Assembly: GCA_039027435.1 (NCBI GenBank)
Contig: JBCCKF010000004.1
Location: 220,185-284,184 of the forward strand
DNA length: 64,000 nt
DNA from: CALBPI01 sp039027435
GTDB taxonomy: Bacteria; Pseudomonadota; Gammaproteobacteria; Steroidobacterales; Woeseiaceae
Direction: 5' to 3'
Within the stretch, counting starts at the first letter, position 1. Each line of letters begins with the position of its first letter. Both the position numbers and the translations under genes were made by a program. The notes beneath the pieces are model-generated. The model was not told where the DNA came from and did no database searches. It saw nothing but the letters and a program-made list of their open reading frames with translations. Of the stretch, positions 10,338 through 18,117 are shown one piece after another.

Positions 10338-10570
10338 CTTTAGTTTTCCGTTGTGGCTGATTCCGCTGGAGATGAATGGTATCGCGGGTGCCGAATCGCT
10401 GCAGCCAAACCACTTTAGCCTGAGATTATGTCAATTATTCAATTGATTGATTGAAATTTCTTTCTAATTACTTGTTGTTTTAATTGTTTTTTTCAAAAAC
10501 TTCGGATTTTTCCTTGCTATTTTTCAATAGATTTATAGAATTCGCAGCCATCCAATTTTGAGTGATACCC
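10338..10570. promoter_or_regulatory. AT-rich divergent promoter region between ALDH and TetR genes
   Basis: The 233 bases between the divergent starts change sharply from GC-rich to AT-rich (about 10425-10560, with runs of T and A). The stretch holds the inverted repeat listed separately and several imperfect -10-like boxes (for example TATAGA near 10534), but I cannot fix one promoter for either gene. It is the expected place for control of both genes. Confidence 0.5.
10438..10455. promoter_or_regulatory. Inverted repeat TTCAAT-N6-ATTGAA, candidate TetR operator
   Basis: The two 6-base arms TTCAAT and ATTGAA are exact reverse complements around a 6-base centre, 14 of 18 positions being symmetric. 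It lies 100 bases upstream of the ALDH start and 116 bases upstream of the TetR start. Size and position fit a TetR-dimer operator; the assignment is inference only. Confidence 0.4.
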
Positions 10571-11173
10571 ATGCCGGCCAATGCAGCACCGCGATACGAG
10601 CAACAAAAGCTCGCTGCCATCCAGGCGGCTGCTCGTGTGTTTGCTGAGCATGGTTATCACGGCGCGAGTACAAAACTGATCGCCAATGCAATGGGCATCA
10701 AGCAGGGCAGCCTCTACTACTACTTCAAATCGAAGCAGGACGCGCTCGCAGAAGTCTGTCTGTACGGTCTGACGGACTACGTGGAAAGACTGCAGCTGAT
10801 CTCTTCCGCAGAGCAGCCATTTGCAGCGCAGATCATTGCGGTCTTCTCAGCGCACCTGTCTGCGTATCGAGAGCGCAATGAAGCACTCAAGGTCTACAAC
10901 GATGAGCGCCACTACCTGCCCGAAGACGCCAGAACAGAAATCAAGCGCCTTGGATCTCTGTACCGACAGGAGCTCGAAGCGATGCTCGAGCGTGCCGTGA
11001 CAGTAGGTGATCTGCGAGCCGAAGTGGATTGCCACTTTGCGGCGCAAGCGATCATCGGCATCGGCAACGCATGGGGTGATCTCATCGTGCGCGACTCACA
11101 GCTGGACATCGTGGCACTGACGCAAAAGTGCTCCGACATGATCATGAATGGTTTCGCGAATCGAAACCGCTGA
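10571..11173 (+). CDS. TetR/AcrR family transcriptional regulator
   Basis: A 200-residue one-component regulator. The N-terminal helix-turn-helix is typical (AAARVFAEHGYHGASTKLIA followed by NAMGIKQGSLYYYFKSKQD, about residues 15-55); the C-terminal half is an all-helical ligand domain of unknown specificity. ATG 10571 is preferred; a GTG at 10562 would add three residues, and neither has a clear Shine-Dalgarno sequence. It is divergent from the aldehyde dehydrogenase, the likely target, and ends only 30 bases before the ATP sulfurylase gene, so it may be transcribed with that gene too. Confidence 0.88.
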   Translation: MPANAAPRYEQQKLAAIQAAARVFAEHGYHGASTKLIANAMGIKQGSLYYYFKSKQDALAEVCLYGLTDYVERLQLISSAEQPFAAQIIAVFSAHLSAYRERNEALKVYNDERHYLPEDARTEIKRLGSLYRQELEAMLERAVTVGDLRAEVDCHFAAQAIIGIGNAWGDLIVRDSQLDIVALTQKCSDMIMNGFANRNR

Positions 11174-11203
11174 ATACAACAATACTCAGACGAGGATAAC
11201 GAC

Positions 11204-12916
11204 ATGGGTGCATTCAAAGAACCACACGGCGGCAAGCTGGTAGAACTCTACTTGCCGGAAGACAAAGCAGAGGCAATGAAGACTGAAGCGAAAGACTTCC
11301 CGTCATGGGATATGTCGCCGCGACAGATCTGCGACCTCGACTTGATGATGTGTGGCGCCTTCTCGCCGCTGGAAGGGTTCCTGACAGAAGCCGACTACAA
11401 CGGTGTCGTTGAAGATATGCGCCTTGAAAGCGGCGTGCTGTGGCCGATGCCAATCACACTCGACGTCAGCGAGGCGTTTGCGGAAGGCGTCAACGTCGGC
11501 GACACGATCGCACTGCGTGACCAGGAAGGCGTCATCCTTGCTGTGTTGGACGTCAGCGATAAGTGGTCACCGGACAAGGAGCGCGAGGCCGAAAAGGTCT
11601 TTGGTTCCACCGACGAAGCACATCCGGCCGTTGACTACCTCTTCAACAAGGCAGGCAACGTCTACATCGGCGGTAAAATTCGCGGTCTGGAGCCACCTAC
11701 GTTTTATGACTTCAAACTCCTGCGTGACACACCATCGGAACTCCGCGGTCGATTCCGCAAGTTGGGCTGGCGCAAAGTCGTTGCGTTCCAGACACGCAAC
11801 CCGTTGCATCGCGCTCATCAGGAGCTCACCTTCCGTGCGGCGCGCGAAGTAGACGCCAACCTGCTGATCCAGCCGGTCGTCGGTCTGACGAAGCCCGGTG
11901 ACATTGATCACTTCACCCGTGTGCGCTGCTATGAGCACGTGCTCGAGCAGTATCCCGAACAAACAACCACTCTGAGCCTGCTGAACCTGGCCATGCGGAT
12001 GGCAGGGCCGCGCGAAGCCATCTGGCACGCACTGATTCGCAAGAACTACGGTTGTACCCACTTTATCGTCGGCCGCGACCACGCAGGCCCCGGCAACGAT
12101 TCGAACGGTAACGCGTTCTACGGTCCGTACGACGCGCAGGATCTGTTCAAGGAACACGAAGAAGAAATGGGCATCAGCATGGTGCCGTTCAAGATGATGG
12201 TGTACGTCGAGAACAAGGCGGAGTACATGCCGGCCGACTCGACCGCACCGCAAGATCGTGTACTGAATCTCTCCGGCACCGAATTCCGTCGTCGACTCAG
12301 AGAAGGTCTCGAGATTCCTGAATGGTTCTCGTACCCGAAAGTCGTCGAAGAGCTGCGCCGCGCTTATCCGCCAAAAGACAAACAGGGCTTCACGGTGTTC
12401 TTCACCGGCTTGTCAGGCAGCGGCAAATCTACGGTCGCCAACGCGTTGATGGTGAAGCTTATGGAAGAAGGCGGACGTCCTGTGACGCTGCTCGATGGTG
12501 ACGTCGTTCGCAAGAACCTCTCGAGTGAGCTGACGTTCAGCAAAGAGCACCGCGATCTGAACATTCAGCGCATTGGTTATGTGGCGAGTGAAATCACAAA
12601 GAACGGTGGTATTGCGATCTGTGCTCCTATCGCACCCTATGCTGCAACGCGTCGTGAAGTGCGCGAAGTCATCAGCGGGCTCGGTGGTTTTGTCGAAGTC
12701 CACGTATCAACACCGATTGAAGTGTGCGAAGCTCGGGACCGCAAAGGACTGTATGCAAAAGCTCGCGCGGGGCTCATCAAGGGCTTCACCGGCATCGATG
12801 ATCCGTATGAAGTACCGGAGAACCCGGAACTCGATATCAATACCGCAGAACTCTCTGCCGATCTCGCTGCGCACCGCGTGCTGCTGACGCTCGAGAAGAT
12901 GGGGTACATCAAGTAA
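11204..12916 (+). CDS. Bifunctional ATP sulfurylase / APS kinase fusion
   Basis: One 570-residue polypeptide makes PAPS from sulfate in two ATP-using steps. Residues 1 to about 390 are a homo-oligomeric-type sulfate adenylyltransferase: the nucleotide motif QTRNPLHRAHQELTFRA (about 196-212) and FIVGRDHAGPGNDS (about 287-300) are present. Residues about 395-570 are APS kinase with the P-loop GLSGSGKST (402-410) and the segment ARDRKGLYAKARAG. The start ATG 11204 has GAGG 8 bases upstream. This Sat-CysC fusion replaces the heterodimeric CysDN plus CysC of E. coli. It overlaps the pyrophosphatase gene by one base (TAATG), which would remove the PPi made by its first reaction. No PAPS reductase or sulfotransferase is next to it. 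Confidence 0.93.
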   Translation: MGAFKEPHGGKLVELYLPEDKAEAMKTEAKDFPSWDMSPRQICDLDLMMCGAFSPLEGFLTEADYNGVVEDMRLESGVLWPMPITLDVSEAFAEGVNVGDTIALRDQEGVILAVLDVSDKWSPDKEREAEKVFGSTDEAHPAVDYLFNKAGNVYIGGKIRGLEPPTFYDFKLLRDTPSELRGRFRKLGWRKVVAFQTRNPLHRAHQELTFRAAREVDANLLIQPVVGLTKPGDIDHFTRVRCYEHVLEQYPEQTTTLSLLNLAMRMAGPREAIWHALIRKNYGCTHFIVGRDHAGPGNDSNGNAFYGPYDAQDLFKEHEEEMGISMVPFKMMVYVENKAEYMPADSTAPQDRVLNLSGTEFRRRLREGLEIPEWFSYPKVVEELRRAYPPKDKQGFTVFFTGLSGSGKSTVANALMVKLMEEGGRPVTLLDGDVVRKNLSSELTFSKEHRDLNIQRIGYVASEITKNGGIAICAPIAPYAATRREVREVISGLGGFVEVHVSTPIEVCEARDRKGLYAKARAGLIKGFTGIDDPYEVPENPELDINTAELSADLAAHRVLLTLEKMGYIK

Positions 12917-13539
12917 TGAGTGAAAAGACCACCTACGCCTATCACCGGCCGCATCCCTGGCATGGGCTGCGACCGGGTTCGGAGGCACCGAACAAGGTGA
13001 ATGTGTTTGTCGAAATGACGCCGTTCGATCACGTGAAGTATGAAATCGACAAGGAAACCGGTTTCATCCACGTCGATCGTCCCCAGCGCACGACAGCGCA
13101 GATGCCGTGCCTGTATGGGTTTGTTCCGCAGACCTACTGTGCGGAACGTGTATGCGCACTGAGCCCACGCTCGGAGCGCGGCGACAAGGACCCTCTGGAC
13201 ATCTGCGTACTCAGTGAGCGACCGGTGAATCGTGCCGAAATCACGTTGCGTGCCTGGGTCGTGGGCGGTCTTCAAATGGTCGACAAGGGCGAGGCGGATG
13301 ACAAGATCATTGCGATTCTCGAAGGCGATTTTGTCCACGGTCATATTCGTGACATCGACGATTTGCCGCAGATTGCGATCGAGCGTATTCGTCACTACTT
13401 CCTCACCTACAAGATGAAGCCAGGCGAGACCCAACCCGTCGAAGGGGTCGAGCCGTACGGACGCGAACACGCGTTCAAAGTGATCGAAGCGGCGCAGGAA
13501 GACTATATCCGCTACTTTGGTGATCACCCTATCGATTGA
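12916..13539 (+). CDS. Inorganic pyrophosphatase, family I type
   Basis: It hydrolyses pyrophosphate to phosphate. The 207-residue protein carries the soluble pyrophosphatase pattern: VKYEIDKETGFIHVDR early, then GFVPQTYC and the metal-binding signature GDKDPLDICVLSE. It is longer than the classic E. coli enzyme (about 175). Its start codon overlaps the stop of the sat-cysC fusion (TAATG), so the two are very likely translated together; PPi removal pulls the unfavourable ATP sulfurylase reaction forward. A housekeeping pyrophosphatase may exist elsewhere, in which case this is a dedicated copy. A terminator-like hairpin follows within 15 bases. Confidence 0.9.
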   Translation: MSEKTTYAYHRPHPWHGLRPGSEAPNKVNVFVEMTPFDHVKYEIDKETGFIHVDRPQRTTAQMPCLYGFVPQTYCAERVCALSPRSERGDKDPLDICVLSERPVNRAEITLRAWVVGGLQMVDKGEADDKIIAILEGDFVHGHIRDIDDLPQIAIERIRHYFLTYKMKPGETQPVEGVEPYGREHAFKVIEAAQEDYIRYFGDHPID

Positions 13540-13552
13540 CCGTTAAGGAACG

Positions 13553-13580
13553 GGCGGCCTGCCGATGTGTGCAGGCCGCC
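13553..13580 (+). terminator. Perfect 10-bp stem hairpin after the pyrophosphatase gene
   Basis: GGCGGCCTGC (13553-13562) and GCAGGCCGCC (13571-13580) are exact reverse complements around an 8-base loop, starting 13 bases after the stop codon. There is no T-run behind it, so it may be a weak or bidirectional terminator or an RNA-stabilising 3' end. Confidence 0.6.
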
Positions 13581-13667
13581 TGAACCCGCCTACCGGCGAT
13601 TCTGTCGCGCCCCTGTGAATCGCGGAGTATATTCAAGTTATGAATCACGGAACGAGCATGGGGGCAC

Positions 13668-15227
13668 ATGACCACGTTCCATTTTGACGACCTGTCACTC
13701 GACACAGCGCGACGCACGCTGTCGCGCGGTGACCAATCGATCGATATCGGCGGACTGAGTTATGACCTGCTCAGCACGCTGGTCGAGGCCGCGCCGAATG
13801 CGGTAGACCAGACGGAGCTTGCCGAGGCCGTCTGGCACAATCGAGTCGTCACACCGGAAACGCTGAGCCAGCGAGTCAGGCTGGTGCGCTCAGCGCTTGG
13901 CGACGATGCCGATGCGCCGCGATACATCCGCACGATTCGCGGATTCGGTTATCAGCTCATACCTGAAATCAGCCGGATACAAGACCCTCTGCCGTTGGTT
14001 GAGTCTCTCGAGTTCGGTCATTCGCAGGGTCGAGACATGCAGTCGGCAGCACAGCGCCACGCTGTTGCCGTTTTGCCTTTCGGTGTTGTGGAACCAAGCC
14101 CATCCCGGCAGACGTTGGCGATTGGGCTGCATCGCGACCTGATCAATGCGCTTGCCCGCACCAGGGCCTTTCCAGTCACCGCGGGTGCTTCGACTCTGCG
14201 ATTTGATCCCAAAGCGGACGCGCGCGATGTCGCTCAGCAACTGGGGGTGCGTTTTCTTATCTACTCGAATCTCAGGGAAGATCAGACCCACACAACGATT
14301 GACCTTTCCCTCGTCGACGGCACCAATGCCAACGTGCTGTGGCGTGACGAGGTACGCGAGCGGCGTGACGACCTTCAGGCCTTGATGAACCAGATTGTTG
14401 GTGCCATCACAGCGCAACTGGAGTCGGAGGTATTGCAAATCGCAAAACGCGAAGCGGTATTGCCGAGCGCACGCCTCGATGCCTGGACCGCATACCATCG
14501 GGGCTGCTGGCACATGTACTGGTTTTCCTCAGAGTCGTTGGACTCGGCCGAGCGATGGTTCAACGTGGCGCGAACACTCGACCCGGGCGCAGCTCGACCC
14601 TGGGCATGCCTTTCATGGGTGCATTGGCAGCGAGTCTTTCTCGGGCTTACTGATGACCCCGGGCGCTCGATAGAGTTGGTGAGGTCATTTGCCAACGAGA
14701 GCCTGGCGCGAGATCAACATGATCCACTATCACACTGGGCTCTGGGTCGCGCCCTGCTGCTCGAGCGTGAACTCGACAGCGCCGCTACGGTCCTCGCGCG
14801 AGCGGTTGAATTGAACCCCAGTTTCGCCGTTGGGCACTACTCGGTAGGCTTCGCGGAACTGCAACGCGGTGAACTGCAAGCGAGCGAGCAACATAGCGTG
14901 GAAGCCGCAGCCCTCAGCCCCTACGACCCGCTCCTCAGTCTGATGCTGACAACGCGCGCGTTCAGCCGCACTCTGGCGGGCGACTGCGAGACCGGTGCAG
15001 CTCACATGCGTGAGGCACTACACCAACCCAATATTCACTTTGCCATTCGAGCGAAAGCGGTGGTCAGTTTCGCATTGGCCGGATGCCTCGACGAAGCAAG
15101 AACTCAGTACAGCCTGGTTCATGAGGCGCGTCCGGGATTCGACGCCGACGACTTTATCCGAACCTTTCAGTACAAGCATGCAACCCACCTGACGCAGTTT
15201 CGCAATGCGTTTGCAGCACTGAACTAG
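13668..15227 (+). CDS. CadC-like soluble winged-helix regulator with TPR-type C-terminal half
   Basis: The 519-residue protein begins with an OmpR/PhoB-type DNA-binding domain (residues about 1-100, ending in the wing YIRTIRGFGYQLIP). The middle (about 125-265) resembles the TolB-N-like segment of CadC-type regulators (AVLPFGVVEPSPSRQTLAIG, then an alpha/beta run). The rest is helical with tetratricopeptide-like repeats (for example ARAVELNPSFAVGHYSVGFA). Unlike CadC itself it has no membrane helix, so it probably acts in the cytoplasm through protein or ligand contacts. There is no receiver domain. Targets are unknown; no divergent partner adjoins it. Start ATG 13668 leaves the whole winged helix intact. 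Confidence 0.75.
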   Translation: MTTFHFDDLSLDTARRTLSRGDQSIDIGGLSYDLLSTLVEAAPNAVDQTELAEAVWHNRVVTPETLSQRVRLVRSALGDDADAPRYIRTIRGFGYQLIPEISRIQDPLPLVESLEFGHSQGRDMQSAAQRHAVAVLPFGVVEPSPSRQTLAIGLHRDLINALARTRAFPVTAGASTLRFDPKADARDVAQQLGVRFLIYSNLREDQTHTTIDLSLVDGTNANVLWRDEVRERRDDLQALMNQIVGAITAQLESEVLQIAKREAVLPSARLDAWTAYHRGCWHMYWFSSESLDSAERWFNVARTLDPGAARPWACLSWVHWQRVFLGLTDDPGRSIELVRSFANESLARDQHDPLSHWALGRALLLERELDSAATVLARAVELNPSFAVGHYSVGFAELQRGELQASEQHSVEAAALSPYDPLLSLMLTTRAFSRTLAGDCETGAAHMREALHQPNIHFAIRAKAVVSFALAGCLDEARTQYSLVHEARPGFDADDFIRTFQYKHATHLTQFRNAFAALN

Positions 15228-15291
15228 ATGCAGGATTGCAGCAGGTGCCCCTCAGGAATGAAGCACCCACCGCAACCCGCGTGCTCATGCG

Positions 15292-15987
15292 CTAGAGCGG
15301 CAGAAAGATCTTCGGCAACCAATAGCCCGGGCCACCGCCTGGTGGAACCTGAAGTTGCGTGGGCAGAAGATCCTCTCGAAGCGCACCGTGCGGTCCAATA
15401 GCGATATGAATTTCCGCTTGCTGGGTGTCGCCTAACGGCTCGCAGCCAAAGCCTTGCAAGGGGCCTTCACCGACGCTTGCATAGCCCGAGAGGCTCAAAC
15501 GTGCCCGGCGTGTGGCGCGACCTCCCAGACCGATTGCGCCAGCCCCTGCATTCACACAGTTTGGACCGAGAACATCTCTTGCACTGCAACCTCCAGGCAG
15601 GCATTGATCCGGACGATTAAAGTAGATCAGCCATAGCGAAAACGCTTCGACCGCACCGGGCACAGCGGGCCCGGCCGATGGGTCTGTCGCCAGGGTCGCG
15701 GGTGGATAACAGTAGGAGCCCGGCTCCGGTGTAGGCATACGGACAAACGCCGCAATACCATCTTTCAGCCGCAGTATTTTGGCGCTACTCCTTGGAATCT
15801 CAGCGCGCTCACCACCAAATGGCAAAGGTTGCGAGCAGTCTCCGAAAGTCTGCGTGGACAACGCGCCGCGTTGCTCCACGATCTGACCAATCTCCACCTC
15901 ATCCGCCACAGCCGTAGCGCTGCCGACAGCGCTCCAACCTCCCAGAATAGCGAGAATCGCAGCTACCTCGAACAGTCTCTTCTTCAT
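15292..15987 (-). CDS. Exported Cys-containing protein of unknown function
   Basis: A 231-residue protein with a clear signal peptide (MKKRLFEVAAILAILGGWSA, cleavage probably after VADE or just before). I chose ATG 15987, with AGGA upstream on the minus strand; an upstream in-frame start would place charged residues before the signal. The mature part has six or more cysteines, grouped as CLPGGC and DVLGPNC, and a segment WLIYFNRPDQC followed later by AEIHIAIGPHG. I recall similar WxxxFNxPxxC...C patterns in uncharacterised secreted proteins of Proteobacteria, but no function is known to me. It stands alone on its strand between two plus-strand genes. Confidence 0.7.
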   Translation of the reverse strand: MKKRLFEVAAILAILGGWSAVGSATAVADEVEIGQIVEQRGALSTQTFGDCSQPLPFGGERAEIPRSSAKILRLKDGIAAFVRMPTPEPGSYCYPPATLATDPSAGPAVPGAVEAFSLWLIYFNRPDQCLPGGCSARDVLGPNCVNAGAGAIGLGGRATRRARLSLSGYASVGEGPLQGFGCEPLGDTQQAEIHIAIGPHGALREDLLPTQLQVPPGGGPGYWLPKIFLPL

Positions 15988-16067
15988 CGTTTTGTTTCCT
16001 TTTGGTTTCTGGATCGATGCAGGCGTTACCTGCAAACCTCGACGACCCCAATTGCCCCACGAGGCAC

Positions 16068-16082
16068 GTCACCTCCGGTGAC
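16068..16082. other. Short perfect hairpin in the intergenic gap
   Basis: GTCACC-TCC-GGTGAC forms an exact 6-bp stem with a 3-base loop between the divergent secreted-protein gene and the methyltransferase-like gene. There is no T-run, so it is more likely an operator or chance structure than a terminator. Confidence 0.25.
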
Positions 16083-16231
16083 ACGGGAAACGCTAGATGA
16101 AGCTGCCCAACGGCACTTGAAGAACACCTGAAGAATGCATGAAGAAGCCCCGAGGCCGGACACGACCGCGACGATGTTCTGATTGCGCACCAGTGGTATC
16201 CTCGCACCACCGTTTTTCAGGAGCGATCAGG

Positions 16232-17068
16232 ATGCGCGCATCAATTCGACGTGGACTAGGACTTACAGCACTCACACTGATGTTTGGAACAGCATGGGCC
16301 ATGCATCACGAGGGAGATGGACTCGCCAAAGCCATCGCAGCCGACTATCGCGAAGCAGATCGCGCTCGCGACGAGTATCGGCGTCCGATGGAGACGCTCA
16401 AGTTCTTTGGCATTAAACCGGGTATGACCGTTGGCGAATATGGACCCGGCGGTGGTTGGTACACGAGAATTCTGGCACCGTGGATTTCAGCGTCCGGCAC
16501 GTATGTCGCGGTCAACGCCGACGTCGAGAAGTATCATGCGGGCGCTTCAGCCGAGCGCAACGCAGAGCGCAAGAAATTTCCACAAACGTTCCCGGGGCAG
16601 GTTGCCGAGTGGACCGGGCTCTCTGCGGACGCGATTGCCGCTGTTGAGATCGATGAGGCACCGGAATGGGAAGGCAAACTCGATGCCTTCCTGATCTTCC
16701 GCAGTCTGCATGGCCTGTCGCGCAAGAACCTCGCTGATGAGACGGCCAAACATGCATACAACCTATTGAAGCCGGGCGGCGTCGTTGGTGTGGTGCAACA
16801 CCGGGCCAAAGAGTCCGCTGAATGGGACTACACGCGCGGCCACAACGGGTATCTGAAGCAGTCCGAAGTCATCGCTCTGTTCGAGAGCGCAGGTTTCGAT
16901 CTCGTGCTCGAGAGTGAGATCAATGCAAACGCATCTGATTCGGCGGACTGGGAAGGGGGCGTCTGGTCCCTGCCCCCCACCTATCGGCATGGGGACAAGG
17001 ACCGGGCCAAATACGCGGCTATCGGAGAGAGCGATCGAATGACGCTCCTCTTCCGCAAGCCAGGTTAG
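16232..17068 (+). CDS. Exported class I SAM-methyltransferase-like protein
   Basis: The 278-residue protein starts at ATG 16232, with AGGAG 8 bases upstream (16219-16223). Its first 23 residues form a signal peptide (MRASIRRGLGLTALTLMFG, then TAWA). The remainder looks like a class I methyltransferase fold: the SAM-loop-like GMTVGEYGPGGGWYTRIL, an acidic VAVNADVEKYH after strand 2, and YNLLKPGGVVGVVQHR at the usual position of the post-strand-4 motif. It resembles the group sometimes labelled predicted methyltransferase (COG4798). SAM is not expected outside the cytoplasm, so either export is not complete, the protein lost methyl transfer, or the ligand differs. It stands alone and converges with the CheX-like gene 6 bases away. 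Confidence 0.75.
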   Translation: MRASIRRGLGLTALTLMFGTAWAMHHEGDGLAKAIAADYREADRARDEYRRPMETLKFFGIKPGMTVGEYGPGGGWYTRILAPWISASGTYVAVNADVEKYHAGASAERNAERKKFPQTFPGQVAEWTGLSADAIAAVEIDEAPEWEGKLDAFLIFRSLHGLSRKNLADETAKHAYNLLKPGGVVGVVQHRAKESAEWDYTRGHNGYLKQSEVIALFESAGFDLVLESEINANASDSADWEGGVWSLPPTYRHGDKDRAKYAAIGESDRMTLLFRKPG

Positions 17069-17074
17069 TCGAGC

Positions 17075-17548
17075 TCAGGTGACGAGGAAGCTGAGGTGCC
17101 CTTCGCCGTAGGAAGGCACCTTGAGCTGAAACCCGATTGGCGTGCCATTGGCTGCCAATTGACCGACAAATTCGCTGGCCTCACCGGGGCCCAGTGTTTT
17201 GTCGAGCCTGAGATGCTGGTCGTCTTTCTCGGTCATCAACAATCGCGAGCAGATATTCATGACTTCATAGAAGTTGGCACTGATCGCCTCACTGATGTCG
17301 TTGCTGTTGACCATGTCCTGCGCGGTTGCCGCGGGGATCATGGACAAAGCGGCGCCGGCATAAGCGACAAATGCAGGATCGCCTCCACCGATAGCAACGA
17401 GCTTGTCGTTGTCGTCGATGTAGGTCGCCACATACTGACCCGAAAAGTCGTTAGCGTCAGCGCCACTCACCCCCAGATCTTCGCCAAGGATGATGCCCAA
17501 TAGCTCCGCTACCGCCGTGGTCTCGGGTAATACAAATGTCGTGCTCAT
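17075..17548 (-). CDS. CheC/CheX-like chemotaxis-associated protein (tentative)
   Basis: A 157-residue soluble protein with a perfect ribosome site (AGGAGG, 6 bases before ATG 17548). The core segment SEAISANFYEVMNICSRLLM has the Glu-x-x-Asn-type helix spacing seen in CheC/CheX/FliY phosphatases, and the alternating alpha/beta layout fits, but similarity is weak and I would not call it on sequence alone. It follows a single-domain CheY-like receiver by 20 bases in the same operon, which supports a role acting on that receiver, for example as its phosphatase or partner. No membrane segment or signal is present. Confidence 0.5.
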   Translation of the reverse strand: MSTTFVLPETTAVAELLGIILGEDLGVSGADANDFSGQYVATYIDDNDKLVAIGGGDPAFVAYAGAALSMIPAATAQDMVNSNDISEAISANFYEVMNICSRLLMTEKDDQHLRLDKTLGPGEASEFVGQLAANGTPIGFQLKVPSYGEGHLSFLVT

Positions 17549-17568
17549 GATCGGCCTCCTGCCGAGCG

Positions 17569-17931
17569 TTAGTTCAGAAACTTGCCGACCACTTTCTCAA
17601 ATGAGTCGACGGTAAAGGGTTTTGCGATCAAAAATTGCGCACCGGCGTCCGTTGCCCGTTTGCGCATTTCGGTTCCCGCTTCGGTTGTTACGAAACCAAA
17701 CGTGGTCTCAACTCCCTCAGAGCGGAGCGTTTCCAACAATTCAATGCCGGTCATGTTCGGCATATTCCAATCACAAAAAATGAGATCGGGTTCAGACTCC
17801 CGGATCATGCCCAGCGCGACCGCGCCGTCTTCAGCCTGGACCACGTCTTTTGTGGCTACACCAGCCTGGCGAAGTGTGCGCAACATCATCATGCGCATCG
17901 CTGCGCTGTCGTCGACCACGAGTATTTTCAT
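17569..17931 (-). CDS. CheY-like single-domain response regulator
   Basis: A 120-residue stand-alone receiver domain. All key residues are present: the acidic pair Asp7/Asp8, the phosphoacceptor Asp54 in FCDWNMPNMTG, the Thr82/Thr83 switch in FVTTEAG, and Lys104 in LIAKPF. With no output domain it must signal by protein contact, as CheY does at the flagellar motor. It is read leftwards and is followed 20 bases later by the CheX-like gene; the HDOD gene is divergent upstream. The histidine kinase that phosphorylates it is not in the window. Confidence 0.93.
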   Translation of the reverse strand: MKILVVDDSAAMRMMMLRTLRQAGVATKDVVQAEDGAVALGMIRESEPDLIFCDWNMPNMTGIELLETLRSEGVETTFGFVTTEAGTEMRKRATDAGAQFLIAKPFTVDSFEKVVGKFLN

Positions 17932-18083
17932 TAATCACCCATTTCGGCGTTGGAGTTAAGAATCTGTTCGGAGCAGCGTGCACTGACGCGCCCGTAGTCC
18001 CGGTAGCGACCGCAGTTCCATTCGCTTTAGTAAATATTCACTTCGAAAATCTCGTTCAATAAATCTCACTGGGTGCCGCTGGC

Positions 18084-18108
18084 TTGACATCCTGCAAAAC
18101 CCAAGGGA
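18084..18108 (+). promoter_or_regulatory. TTGACA box and ribosome site upstream of the HDOD gene
   Basis: A consensus -35-like TTGACA lies at 18084-18089, only 28 bases before the HDOD start, and AAGGGA at 18103-18108 is 9 bases before ATG 18118. The distance leaves no room for a normal -10 before the ribosome site, so the TTGACA may be chance; the ribosome site supports the chosen start. Confidence 0.3.
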
Positions 18109-18117
18109 ATCAGGGAT

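Noticed and set aside
12637..13527. A 296-codon frame antisense to the sat-cysC end and the pyrophosphatase
   Set aside because: It lies wholly opposite two well-supported genes and reflects their codon bias.
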